A stretch of DNA of 64,000 nt from Tilletia caries (Eukaryota; Basidiomycota; Exobasidiomycetes; Tilletiales; Tilletiaceae): the NCBI GenBank assembly GCA_032718865.1, contig JALUTQ010000046.1, positions 558,001 to 622,000 on the forward strand, read 5' to 3'. This document shows, one piece after another, positions 52,124 through 62,738 of this stretch. The position numbers were made by a program, and so were the translations under genes. Within the stretch, counting starts at the first letter, position 1, and each line of letters begins with the position of its first letter. A model generated the notes under the pieces. The model was given only the letters and a program-made list of their open reading frames with translations. It was not told where the DNA came from and ran no database searches.

Positions 52124-53190
52124 GATGATCATGACGACGACGAGCTCGACCTACCAAGGCTCAGCGGCGGTGCAGAAGGAGCAGCGGCAGCAGGGACGGA
52201 CAGGCGGCGCATACTCATCAAGCGCGCGGAGGAGGTCAGCAGAGGCAGCAGCAAGAGCTCCAGCTTCGGCTTCGGCTTCTTCAGTATCGCGACGGTCTCG
52301 AACGCTGCTGGGCAGCGCATCTCTTTTCCCCCGCTCCGTCTGGGTCTCAAGACATGATGCGTCGATCGACGAAAAAACTCTGGTGCGGAGGTGCTTCCGA
52401 ACGGCACGGTGGCCACCACGCTATCGCGCATGGCTAGCCAGATGAGGGCGGTGATGACCAAGCTGCGGAAGACTCCTGGGACGATCTACTTCGTCTTTCA
52501 CGGGCCAGTGAAGAGTGAGTGCACAACAAATGCGCAATGAGTGGGCTTGCGCTTTCTGACTCCCACTTGTTTCCATCTGGACAGACCATCAATTCCCCGA
52601 GCTGCGGATCGCAAATGAACAGTTGCCCGAAGAGCTCCATAGTCACGGGCGCGCTGCGACTCTCCATGCTCTGGCCGTGGACGACGACGACGATGATGAG
52701 GAAAAACTTGCTGATATCGAGATCATCGACTCCGCGCTCGTGTTCGAACGGTACATCGAGAAGCCCGACAGCGTGACGAACGCGGACGCGACCAACCATG
52801 CTGGAGGATACGAGGCCGAGCCTGGAAGATATGTGCCAGGAGTTCAACCTTTGCGCGGGAGAGGAGATCGTAACGGACAATGCTGGTAAGTTCCACTACG
52901 CTTCCTAGCAGAGCGCAGCCTGACAAAAAGGATCTATTGCTGAAAACTTGTCCCCTGCCCCTCTACCCCTCTACCCCTCTGGCTCCTCAGGCAATGCTGC
53001 GCATCTCATCCTGCGCGCAGTGGCGTACATGTCCACTCGCAACCCGATCCATCACGCCAACGGCGGAGTGGGCGCGGGTTCTGGGGCTGCGCCTGCTGCA
53101 GCGGGGCCACCTTCGACTGCGCGGTCTGGGGACGAAGACTCCCGGCTTGCGGAACGGCTCAGAGCATTAAGACCGGCAGGTCATTGAATT
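52124..53190 (+). CDS. unresolved plus-strand gene, possibly degraded
   Basis: A protein-like frame (DDELDLPRLSGG, RRRILIKRAEEVSRG, SSFGFGFFSIATVSNAAGQR) meets a TGA at 52356-52358. In the same frame it continues GAEVLPNGTVATTLSRMASQ and MTKLRKTPGTIYFVFHGPVK to a GTGAGT donor at about 52514. After a CAG acceptor (52585) it continues HQFPELRIANEQLPEELHSH with an acidic run and EIIDSALVFERYIEKPD. A later segment in another frame (SLEDMCQEFNLCAGEEIV) joins after a GTAAGT intron to NAAHLILRAVAYMSTRNP. The composition is that of a real protein, but one in-frame stop and one frame change suggest decay or unrecognised introns. The family is not recognised. Confidence 0.45.
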
Positions 53191-53506
53191 CTGGCCCATC
53201 CCGAACCCTGCTGGCAAGCCCTTCTTTCGCGGCTCCTCCGATCACCAGTGCCTTACCATTGGGACGCATCCTTTCCTACCTTGTACATTTTTAGGGGGGA
53301 TCTCCCTCTCTTCCTTCCTTCCCCTGTCTGTCCCTCCCTTCTGTCTCCGTACGGGCTCATTGAACTTTCTCTTATCGTGAATCCTGGTTCAAGCACAAGC
53401 GACGTCCTTCTGTACCCCTTGGATGGATTGCGATTGAGAAGATGGACCGAGCTCCGAGAATTGTCAAACATCAGCAGAGCTTTGCCGACAACTCAGGAAG
53501 CTTGTC

Positions 53507-54552
53507 CTACACGAGCGTAAAAGGGAAAACCAAACTGCCTGTGAGCTTCTGGACCCATCTCTCAATCAGCGCAAGAAGGTGTGGGGGACTCACTCCTGGG
53601 ATGAAATGCCTCTCCACGCCGTGCTCGGAGATGTCGGCAAGACGGATGGTGCCTCCGGACGAGCCATCGCGTCGCATGGCCAGTGCGAGAGCATTGGTGA
53701 CAAACTCGACTGTCTGCTGTCGGTTCCATCCTGGCCGGTAGGTGGAGTCGCAGTAGCCGTAGATGTATGTCGATCCCGAGCCTGTTAGGGAAGGGCCAAG
53801 ACGCACCTCCGATAGCCCAAGGCTGCTGGAACAGACCACCTCCCAACGTAACATTGTACACCGTGCCCCCATTCCTCTTATCCCACCGGGCCACAATAAT
53901 ACCCGCGCTCAACCGGTCCTTGTTCTGATAAACGATCTCGGAGAACAGATGGGCGGCAGTGGAGACCTCCGGGGGGCCGTGCAGGACGTCGACGAGGGAG
54001 AGGTGGTGGGTGACGGCGTCGGCGACGGCTTGGGTGTCGGCTGCGGAGCCGGAGCGGCAGCAGTAGATTCGGTCGGTGATGTGGGTGAGCTTGTCGGTGA
54101 CGCGGTTAGCCTGTGGGAGGTTCGTTGAGAAGGAATGGATGGTTAGCTCGCCTGGGGGGTTCGGCTTGGAGCAATTTGGGCTGGAGTTGCGGTTCGAATG
54201 CTTACGATGTAGCTGATTTTTGGGAGATGGGGAGCGAGGTCAGCAAGGGATGCAGAACAGGGACGCGCAGCACTATGAGAGGAGAGAGAGAGAGATGCTC
54301 ACCTGCCCATTGTTGTTCTTGAGTCTGCACCGATGATGACACCTTCATCGTAGCTGAGGCCAGAAGAGGGAGCATGATCAAGATGGGTCAGCTCGCAGCG
54401 TGCCCGCGCTCGCAGCTTAGAGAGAATGAGAGACGTACGCAACAGCCATGATGGAGGTCTATCCGAGGCGCAGAGAGGGAGAGGGAGTGTGCTGTACTGA
54501 CTCCGAGGTCGACCTCGCCCTCCTTGAGCCTCTGGATGTGGTTGTCGATCAT
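53507..54552 (-). CDS. PRE3: proteasome 20S subunit beta-1 (caspase-like)
   Basis: Exons 54552-54502, 54458-54439, 54353-54303, 54212-54206, 54110-53807, 53781-53594 and probably 53548-53507; about 220 residues. Seen: propeptide [17 protein letters not shown] ending in the Gly before the catalytic Thr ([19 protein letters not shown]), then [60 protein letters not shown] and [20 protein letters not shown]. Known role: the peptidyl-glutamyl (caspase-like) site of the core particle, with the propeptide removed autocatalytically. The fourth exon has seven bases (CTACATC) with AG and GTAAGC neighbours and is required for SYI. The last exon join after FIPG is uncertain, as the predicted tail ([13 protein letters not shown]) is unlike other beta-1 ends. 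Confidence 0.95.
54206..54212 (-). other. PRE3: 7-nt microexon of PRE3
   Basis: CTACATC on the minus strand, preceded by AAAAATCAG and followed by GTAAGC; completes Ser-Tyr-Ile. Confidence 0.8.
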
Positions 54553-54872
54553 ATTGTCCTGCAGCGCGCGCGGGTCTGTTCCGTCTGTATCTGAGAGTGT
54601 GTGCTGTTGTTGGTGAGCTGAGCAACATGGAGAGCGAGTGAGCGAAGTGAGCGAAGTGAGTGAGTGAGTGAGTGAGTGGCTCGTGGCTTTCGGGTCGCTC
54701 GAGCTGATCCTCAGCTGGCTTGAGCTCATCCAGCGTCTGAGATCACCATCACCAGAGAGAGGAAAGGGGGGGATGAAACTCGCTTCCACGGGCTTCCATG
54801 GTATTCGATGTCTGTGCGTTGGTGACCTGTGTGCATTACGTCATGGCTGCCCTTCCCACGCAGCCACGAAGC
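54553..54872. promoter_or_regulatory. PRE3: upstream region of PRE3
   Basis: Contains GAGTGAGTGAGTGAGT repeats near 54655-54680. It separates PRE3 from the mobile-element block. Confidence 0.4.
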
Positions 54873-54880
54873 TATATAAG
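54873..54880 (+). promoter_or_regulatory. TATA box (TATATAAG) at the head of the accessory block
   Basis: TATATAAG is followed by C-rich and CT-rich leader sequence (to 55020), the layout of a strong fungal promoter pointing toward the Fanzor-like frame. Confidence 0.45.
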
Positions 54881-55026
54881 AAGCCACCCCCCCACCCCCA
54901 GCAACCATTATTCTCTTCCCCTTCGGCTCTTCGCCCTCTTGTCGACTCATAGTTTGCTTGTGCCACGTGACTGTCTGTCGAACATATTCTTCGGCGTTAA
55001 CATCCGTCCCTCGCTGAAAGTTCAAG

Positions 55027-56125
55027 GTGAGTGTTTTTCATGTTTTTCGTTTTTCATTTGTTTTTCTAGATTTTTGTGTATTGTTTTCTGCCGTTTTTCG
55101 TTCTTTAGTTTTTGTTCGTTGCCATTCTTTCTTTTTCGTTTTTTTCGTTTTGTTTTATTTTCTTTTTCTTCTTTTCTCCTTATCATTATTAGATTAAAAG
55201 ACCAATCACGTGACCAGCAGAGTCCAACCACGTGACCAGCACCGCTCCTTTTTTCATTCTTTTCTTTTCTTTTCTTTTCCCCAGACTCTAGTTCTGGGGT
55301 TCCTTGAGCCTGGTTAGAATTTTGGCCAAACTTTTGCTCTCGACATCGATTGAAACTTTTTTTTCGCACCAAGCAGACATACCTCGCAACACTAATATAT
55401 CTTGATCTTATGGCCATCCTCTGTTACCATTCCAAATCTGAGAGCAGTCCAAAGAGAATCCATGCGGTGGGGACGCTGTGAAGTGTCACTTTTTAATTAA
55501 TTCCGTCGGCCGATCACACTGTTGCTAGGCGGATGTACGCTTGGCCGCCCATCTGGCACCCACTGACTTATGCAAGGCATCAACACCACAGCCCACAGCC
55601 CACAGGTCACAGCTCAGAGCTGATACCTATGTACCTTGGTCGCGTCCATGAGGCTCGCTGCCGCTTTTTGGCCCGCTTCTCCTCCGCACAGATCTGTGGC
55701 CCCCGACCTGTGCCGCTTCTCCAGCGCAGCCGCAAACCGAGAGGTCGCTGTCAGTGTCTGAGTGTCCTCCGTGCTACCGTTGGCACTGGAATCATTACGT
55801 GTGTTAAGTACCTTAATCAAGTGATCAACATTCAACATTCAACATGTTACATGAAGAATGATAATGATTAATGATAGCTACGGTCACAACGGCGTGGCGA
55901 AGCAGACGAAGGGTAGCTTCTGCGTAGCCATGCCAAGCTGGCTTTCATCCATAATCTATATGTAATCTCATGCCATGTTTTTTGTGTCCCCCCCCGGGGG
56001 GGGGGGGGGAACGCCCCCAGTCAGTTTTGGAGGAAATCTACGAAGAGTTCTGCCAGGTCATAAGGATCAGAGGTCTACACCGAGTCTGGGGGATCCTCTG
56101 GCTTTAAGCCAGGTCACTATTCATT

Positions 56126-56156
<31 letters not shown>

Positions 56157-56239
56157 CTCTTTTTTTTGCGTCATCATCGTTAGATCAAGAGACTGACCAG
56201 CACCGCTCCTATTTTTTTCTCTTATTTGTTATATACAGA
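55027..56239 (+). other. possible 5'-leader intron ahead of the Fanzor-like gene
   Basis: GTGAGTG at 55027 and a pyrimidine-rich ATATACAG ending at 56239, five bases before the ATG at 56245, could bound a 1.2-kb leader intron. The left inverted arm lies inside it. Short flanking words (ACCAGCACCGCTCCT) occur at both 55237 and 56196. Confidence 0.35.
55279..56121 (+). repeat. left arm of an 840-bp inverted repeat
   Basis: Inverse copy of 59180-60016, more than about 97 percent identical by eye. It holds a C8G14 run at 55988-56009 where the other arm has CCCCGGGGATCTGGGGGG. The minus strand codes a short frame (SRFAAALEKRHRSGATDLC) conserved in both arms. Confidence 0.9.
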
Positions 56240-56244
56240 TCACC

Positions 56245-57195
56245 ATGGCCGACCCTCCGCCAGCGCCCTGGATTGGGTCAGTAGCACCAGAATCGGTGCT
56301 GTGGCCTGGCGTAGAAGGCACACAACAGGCGGCGGAGTGGCATAATGCGCCCATCAATACTTGGTTTCTACCAAAATACGCCTTCCTGCCGCATCCAGTC
56401 GTGCCGGATGAAGATATCGGTGGGATGCTCACGGAGCTGAGCGCTACACTCCGGCAGCGCCTCGACGCTGTGCCTCCACCACCGCCGTCTCGTAGGACCA
56501 GGCCTGGAGAGCGCCAAAACAATTCGCGATTGAAGACGTATCGCACCCGGCTTCGGCCGAATACACAGCAAAAGGAGGCACTTCGAAAAACGGCTGGAAT
56601 ATTCAGGTGGACATACAACCGGGCGGTGGCGTACCTCAAGGCTCACCCAAACGCCTCTTTAAACGACGTCCGGGAACATTCAGTCACAGAGGATGGCCTT
56701 CCCCTCATGAACCTGTCATGGGTGACTCCGGTGCCATACAGCATCAGGGAGCAGGCGTGCCTTGAGGCCCATACAGCGCTTCTAAACGGCTTGGCGGCCG
56801 TTCGGGACGGCAAAATTCCGCACTTCGAGCTGAAGTTCCGGAAAAAGCGCGCGCTTTTCTCCTCCTTCCGAATTCGGACCCGTGACTGGGTTGGAGGATG
56901 CCTCATGATCCCAAATTTCGGTCTGGGTCCAGGTCAGCACCAGACCAAGATTCAGACGGGGATCGACGTTCCATTGCTGGAACATGATGGGGCATGCATC
57001 AAGCAGGAGAACGGGTCATGGTTCCTGCTTTGGCAGAAGGACATGGGGGAAGAGAAGATGCGGGTTCCTGCAGCACGTGGCCCAGAAATGTGCGCCATTG
57101 ACCCCGGCGTTCGGACATTTGCCACGATTTACGACCCTTTGCGGGGAATCAAGGCCCGGCGACTGTATAACTGTGCCCACTGTAACTGTAGGTAA
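56245..57195 (+). pseudogene. truncated Fanzor (eukaryotic TnpB-like RNA-guided nuclease)
   Basis: 316 residues. Seen: a Pro-rich start, then the OrfB/TnpB-type N-terminal helical region from residue about 93 (RLKTYRTRLRPNTQQKEAL, GIFRWTYNRAVAYLK), YSIREQACLEAHTALLNGLA, FELKFRKKRALFSSFRIRTR, and RuvC motif I AIDPGVRTFATIYDP at residue about 280 with its catalytic Asp. Known of the family: Fanzors are transposon-borne nucleases guided by an RNA coded at the element end; RuvC II (Glu) and RuvC III (Asp) and a zinc ribbon normally follow. Here the frame runs into a CAGTTAC repeat at about 57167 and stops, so RuvC II, III and the zinc ribbon are missing. It is intact up to that point. Confidence 0.85.
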
Positions 57196-57465
57196 GTTGA
57201 CTTAATAAGTCATAACTGTAACTGTACTGTAGGCGGCGGAGCCGGAAGAAAAATTAAGTTGACTGTAACTGTAGGGCCCGGGTACAGTCAACTTAATAGT
57301 TGATTAAGTTGGAATTTATTCGGGCCCCCAACTGTTCAAACTTACTATGACTATATAGCACTGTTTAAGTTGAAAAAACTACTGGCAGCCACTTTCAGTT
57401 TGAGAAAGCACTTACAGCCACTGACAGTCGCGTACAGTTACTTACAGTTACTTCACACCTACTTA
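57165..57465 (-). repeat. fragment of the CAGTTAC insert family, inverted relative to the copy in element 1
   Basis: AAGGCCCGGCGACTGTATAA and the next 290 bp equal, in inverse orientation, the right end of the 15949-17301 insert (about 95 percent by eye). The similarity ends near 57455, so about three quarters of the insert is missing here. It truncates the Fanzor frame. Confidence 0.85.
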
Positions 57466-57598
57466 AGTCAAATCTCACTTCCTTGGCGAAAACATTTACC
57501 CGGAAATCGGAATACGCGGCGTCGTTGGGAATGTAAACACTCGACAGGACTATGTACAGACGACCATATCATTCACAGCTCAATGTTTTTCCTTCGCC

Positions 57599-59136
57599 AT
57601 GTCGACCAGCAGCTTTGACTTACTTTCACAACAAGTCTTCACCGAGCTAGATCCCACCGACGTGGCCCTGCTGCGACGAGAAGGCCTGCGTCGTGGGTGC
57701 CACCACCAGAGTACGATTTCGGAACGGTGGCAGCAAAACTGTTTGGGGAGGCAGCCCGGGGACACAACCACCTTCGCCGAATCCGGCTCTCCGCCGGATC
57801 GATGGATCCCGACGCTCTTCCTGTCGACACGCGCGGCGCTGGCCCATACGGACCCTATGGCGAGCAGGTCGTTCTCAACGCCGCGTTTCATGAGCTGCGA
57901 AAAGTGGTTGCCGACAATCTGGCGCTGACTCTCAGCCGCCTTGTTATCCCCAAGCTCGTTCTTGAGCTGCTCGAAGTCGACAGCGGTTACGGAGCGGTGA
58001 AGAATCGGCAATCATTACACCAAGGCCAGCTCTTTGGACGCGTCTTCCATCCCCTTCGTGTCCCGCCAGCTTTCCCCGAGCTCGCTTTGAACACTTTAGC
58101 CGACGCCGCCATCTTCGACTCCCAGCGAACGGAGCACTCTCCATCACCTACCGCACGGAAGCGCCAGCGTATCGACCGTGCAACTTCCACTTCCGCAGCG
58201 GTCCTACAGCAGCAGGTCGTGACAGGACTTCCGCCGCAGCAACCATCATCGGCTTCTCTTGCAGGCTCGAACTCTCAGCAACTGCCGCCCGACGATCAGA
58301 TCCAGCAGCAGGATCCGCGGTTCACATCCGCACAGGTACAGCATTCGCCTACGCAAGATGCCCAGCAGCCATCCCATCCACAGGAGACAAGTTCGCACTC
58401 TCAGCAGCAGCTCCCGCAGCTCTCATCCCCCCCAAATCGCGTACATCCTGCGCGTTCACCACCCGGACCGATCCCCTGCGATGTTGTTCCTGGGACTCCG
58501 TCGTCCTACGATTCGCCTTCTCCTCAAGAATCGAACCTCCTTCAAGCCGTCGGGGAAAACAGCGTCACATCGTCATCCCTTGCAGCCCTGGTTTCGTGCA
58601 CAGAAGCCGTTGAGGGCGCAATCCCTGCGGCCTCGGAGCAAGCCACGACGAATGGACTGCGCCGACCTCCTACTCTATCAGGCCCAGCTCTACGGGAAGA
58701 AGGCAGTGCACATGATGCGCCTCCACACGGTCCGTCGTTCAAAAACAAAGCAGATCCTCTCAAAGCTCTTCCACGTCCGATTTCAGCTAAAGGTATGGTC
58801 TCGCCATCCGCTCAGGGCGTCAATTCTACCGACCAACATCAAGTATTCTCGGATCAACCTCCTCAATCTCCGTTGGTACTTCCGACTGTTGCGTCGGCTC
58901 CCCCGACTGAGGTTGTCGTTGAGAACGAGGACGCGCCATCGACTTCAGTACCGTCTGCTTTGGTACCGTCTGCGAAGCCACAGGTTACGCCGTGTTATTC
59001 ACCCCTTCCGGACGAAATCTTCGGTCCACCAGCACACGTCTCTTCCAACGCGCCATACACCTCATTCCCGTCTTCGCAGCCTCAAGTTCCAACACATGCG
59101 CCTCTGGCAGACGCCGTTGTCGTCCAGCTATCCTGA
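57599..59136 (+). CDS. unknown protein, possible frameshift near its start
   Basis: From ATG 57599 one frame reads MSTSSFDLLSQQVFTELDPT then DVALLRREGLRR. The long frame, open to 59136, then begins WVPPPEYDFGTVAAKLFGEA at about 57690, in a different phase. A single missing base would join them; otherwise the start is ATG 57802. Seen: a folded-looking N-terminal part of about 150 residues (VLNAAFHELRKVVADNLALT, LSRLVIPKLVLELLEVDSGY, LHQGQLFGRVFHPLRVPPAF) and then about 320 disordered residues rich in Ser, Pro and Gln. No family was recognised. It lies between the inverted arms, between a CAGTTAC array and the right arm, so it is probably cargo of the same mobile unit as the Fanzor. Confidence 0.55.
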
Positions 59137-59179
59137 CCATCGGCGAATACCTTGCAGCCAGCGGTTCCTCGGACTGCAA

Positions 59180-60016
59180 AATAGTGACCTGGCTTAAAGC
59201 CAGAGGATCCCCCAGACTCGGTGTAGACCTCTGATCCTTATGACCTGGCAGAACTCTTCGTAGATTTCCTCCAAAACTGACTGGGGGCGTTCCCCCCAGA
59301 TCCCCGGGGACACAAAAAACATGGCATGAGATTACATATAGATTATGGATGAAAGCCAGCTTGGCATGGCTACGCAGAAGCTACCCTTCGTCTGCTTCGC
59401 CACGCCGTTGTGACCGTAGCTATCATTAATCATTATCATTCTTCATGTAACATGTTGAATGTTGAATGTTGATCACTTGATTAAGGTACTTAACACACGT
59501 AATGATTCCAGTGCCAACGGTAGCACGGAGGACACTCAGACACTGACAGCGACCTCTCGGTTTGCGGCTGCGCTGGAGAAGCGGCACAGGTCGGGGGCCA
59601 CAGATCTGTGCGGAGGAGAAGCGGGCCAAAAGCGGCAGCGAGCCTCATGGACGCGACCAAGGTACATAGGTATCAGCTCTGAGCTGTGACCTGTGGGCTG
59701 TGGGCTGTGGTGTTGATGCCTTGCATAAGTCAGTGGGTGCCAGATGGGCGGCCAAGCGTACATCCGCCTAGCAACAGTGTGATCGGCCGACGGAATTAAT
59801 TAAAAGTGACACTTCACAGCGTCCCCACCGCATGGATTCTCTTTGGACTGCTCTCAGATTTGGAATGGTAACAGAGGATGGCCATAAGATCAAGATATAT
59901 TAGTGTTGCGAGGTATGTCTGCTTGGTGCGAAAAAAAAGTTTCAATCGATGTCGAGAGCAAAAGTTCGGCCGAAATTCTAACCAGGCTCAAGGAACCCCA
60001 GAACTAGAGTCTGGGG
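59180..60016 (+). repeat. right arm of the inverted repeat
   Basis: Inverse copy of 55279-56121. Differences seen: AAAA against AAAAA near 59630, TTCGGCCGAAA against TTTGGCCAAAA near 59965, and the G/C run. Its last 140 bases code the first residues of the kinase frame that follows. Confidence 0.9.
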
Positions 60017-61112
60017 AACATCTGCAATACACCCCACCGCCGTTGTGGCGTATCGACTTCAACCGTTACAGGAAGGGCGACTGTGTTGGCGTCGGCACCC
60101 AAGGATCCGTCTTCAAATGCATCGATACTCTCCACAAGCGTCCGGTTGCGGTCAAGATCTCGAAATGCGATTCGCGAGGACGCCCCCCTAACACCATGCT
60201 GCGTGAAATAAGCGCCCTCCGTTCAGCAGTTCACGCAAACATCGTATATCTCACCGACATCCTCTTCGATGGGACAGATATTGGCATCGTTCTTCCTCTG
60301 TGCGACAGCAGCTTGCGCTCACTCATCACCAGCAACATGGGTTTCGGTCGCAACTTCAGTCTCCAGACGCTCACGTCATTTCTTCGTCAAATCCTGGAAG
60401 GATTGCATTATCTTCATGAGCATGTGAGAACCCCCTCCCTCTCTCCCCTGGACCACTTCTTAAGCATGTCCTTCTTCTCATGTTACACTGCTGATTCGTC
60501 CCGTCGTCTCTTGTCTCGTAACAGCGCAAGTTCGCACACTTTGATCTCAAGCCCGAGAACATACTTGTCGATAAGAACGAGCGTATTCGCCTTGCGGATT
60601 TCGGCCTTTCTCGTCCGCCCAACGAGCCGGATCCTCAGCGGACCGTCGTAACGTGCGAGTATCGGCCACCCGAGGTGTTCTTGAGGTCCCCTTTCTTGTC
60701 GGTGACGGTCGACATTTGGTCTTTCGGTGTCGTAACACAAGAGCTGATGGGATCGATCCCCTGGCGTCATCTGCGCAATAATCCACCCGCAACGTTCGAC
60801 GCTATCATGCGTCACTGCGGCACAAGTAACGAGCTGGGTCGTGTCGGCGACCACATCTCCGAGGTGTTCCCAGGCGCGAACAAACTACCCGGTGTGTTTC
60901 CAGGGCCTGAAGAGCATGGGGACTCTGAAGAAAATCTGCTTCACGGTTACAGGACATTCCCGTTCTATCCCCGTGCCCTTCCCCATTCTCTTCCAGTCAG
61001 CATGAAGAACGTTCAACCCATCCTGGAGCTCAGGGATCGTTGCCTTGTTGCCGATCCCGTCAGTAGACCAAGGGCGAAGGAGCTTCTTCGCTCCGCCGCG
61101 TTCAGGCCATGA
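59878..61112 (+). CDS. CMGC-like serine/threonine protein kinase carried by the accessory block (kinase 1)
   Basis: Exon 1 is 59878-60423 and exon 2 is 60525-61112 (donor GTGAGA, acceptor CAG, phase 0); about 377 residues. Seen: Gly-rich loop GVGTQGSVFK, ATP lysine in VAVKISK, REISALRSAVHANIV, catalytic HFDLKPENIL (HFD in place of HRD), DFGLSRP, an activation-segment end EYRPPEV and VDIWSFGVVTQEL, then a C-terminal lobe ending RPRAKELLRSAAF. All key catalytic residues (K, D, N, D) are present, so activity is plausible; the pattern is nearest to CDK/MAPK-type kinases. The first 46 residues lie in the inverted arm and are also coded by the other arm, so the true start may be inside an intron-containing leader. 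Confidence 0.82.
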
Positions 61113-61458
61113 TCTCGTCGACGCGATGTATGTGTAGGACAGGGGGTTAGGGACTCGAGCAGGGCAACTGGCAATCACGAGCAAAGTAGAGCCATCTTAT
61201 GTCAAATGCAGCTGCTCAAACTCCTACTGTCAGTCACTTATTAAGTGAGTGAAAGCTACTGCTAGTCACTTCTACAGTAGCTGAAAGTAGCTGACAGTTA
61301 CTTTCACAGTAGCTTAAATAAATACTTTCAGTGGTTTTCAGTGGCTTTAAGTGCCTCCACCAGACAGACACCCACGACCATCACAACCTCAACACCCTTC
61401 CTCCAACCACACAGAATACCGACACACTACACACTCAGAACATCAACAACCAAGAGTC
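61113..61458. other. spacer between the two kinase genes, with an AGTNACT array
   Basis: Apart from the array at 61205-61345 it holds an ACA/CAC-rich leader (61370-61455) for kinase 2. Confidence 0.5.
61205..61345. repeat. AGTNACT-word array
   Basis: CAGTCACTTATTAAGTGAGT and repeated AGTAGCTGAAAGTAGCTGAC-type units; AT-rich and partly self-complementary. Confidence 0.75.
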
Positions 61459-62738
61459 ATGGCTAAACCTTTGCGCGCGTCTGTTCTGGTACCTGATCCC
61501 TCGGATACTACGCGCTTGGCCCTCTCGCCAGACAGCAAGAGCTCTCGCGTCCAGCAGCAGCCCCGGCGACCTCGCTCAGGCGGCCAACCTGCTCAACCTG
61601 CTCCAAAGCGCGCGCGTGCTGCCGATGGCCCGGACGTCGCAGATACCGCAGCTGATGTTGTTTCGGAATCACCAGAAGACGCGGACGACGATGTTCCGAT
61701 TGGTTTACCGCTCAGTGAGTCTCCGTTTGCTCGCGAATTGTGAAGTTGACAGCTTCTTATTGCGATCGCTTACAACTGGCCCCCTCCCTGACATGCACAG
61801 ACAGCTGGGTCGCACCGCCCGAATGGCGTGCGTGTGGGCGATATCGTCGAAGCAACAAGGCGGAGGTGCTCGGAGAAGGCGCGTACGCGCGGGTCGTTCG
61901 TGTGGTCGATACATTCGGCGGCCCTGACCGCGCCCGCAAGAGACAGGAATACGATGACGATGGACCTTCAAAACAGCTGCTCTTCGAGGTCCGGACCCTG
62001 CTCCGCTTGCAGAAGTGTAAGGGCTTCGTGGAGCTCATCGACATTTGCCATCGACGAGGCAAGATCGACATCATAATGCCGATCTACTGGGGTTCTCTCG
62101 ACGATCTCATCGGTCAAGAGTTGGGTGGACTTCAACACGAAACGGCACGCAACCTCTCAATGCAGCTACTGCTCGCTGTGGGCGCTATGCATCGCCTCGG
62201 ACTGGCTCATCTTGACATCAAGCCGGGCAACATTCTGCTCAACGCCGCAGGAACGCTTCACATCAGCGACTTCGGCAAGGCCGCGGAGGTCGGAACGACA
62301 GCAGAAGCGGGCACCGTCGGCACGGTGGGGTATAGCGCACCAGAGTGCTTGATCGGTATGGCCCAAGCAACCTTCCAGTCGGACGTATGGTCAACTGGAT
62401 GTGTAGTGGCAGAGATTTATCGGGGACGCTCCCTGTTCTCTGCCGAGGACGGACTTGACTCTATGAAGGAAATACTTCGCTTCACTGGCCATCACGGCGG
62501 TCGCATTTTCAGCCGCAACAGCTTCACCAAGAACACTACACTTCTCCCTACGACATACAGCCCATTCCGTGCAGATGGCCGCGAGCGCTTGATGGACCTT
62601 CCCGTTCACGCCGTCAGCTTGATAATTGCCATGCTCAGGCTCGAGCCCATGCAGCGACCTCATGTCGCAACTCTTTTCCAGCACTCCCTCTTCACCGAGG
62701 TCATCATGCCGGACCGAATGCCCTCTACCTCTCGTTAA
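61459..62738 (+). CDS. CMGC-like protein kinase (kinase 2), flanked by AGTNACT arrays
   Basis: Exon 1 is 61459-61714 and exon 2 is 61801-62738 (donor GTGAGT, acceptor CACAG, split Asn codon); 397 residues. Seen: an 85-residue disordered N terminus, WVAPPEWRACGRYRRSNK, Gly-rich loop LGEGAYARVVRV, an Asp/Arg-rich stretch where the ATP lysine should be (no clear VAIK), FEVRTLLRLQKCKG, catalytic HLDIKPGNILL, SDFGKAAE, TVGYSAPECL, and SDVWSTGCVVAEIYRGRSLF. A CDK-like C lobe follows. The catalytic Asp, Asn and DFG Asp are present; the missing lysine leaves activity open. Kinase 1 and kinase 2 are only distantly alike, so they are not a recent tandem duplicate. Confidence 0.85.

Noticed and set aside
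54181..54215. tRNA T-arm-like GGTTCGAAT
   Set aside because: It lies in a PRE3 intron and no D-arm, anticodon arm or acceptor stem fits around it. No tRNA gene was found anywhere in the window.
57165..57195. C-terminal zinc-ribbon of the Fanzor (CAHCNC)
   Set aside because: These codons belong to the CAGTTAC repeat shared with the insert in element 1, so the cysteines arise by chance.
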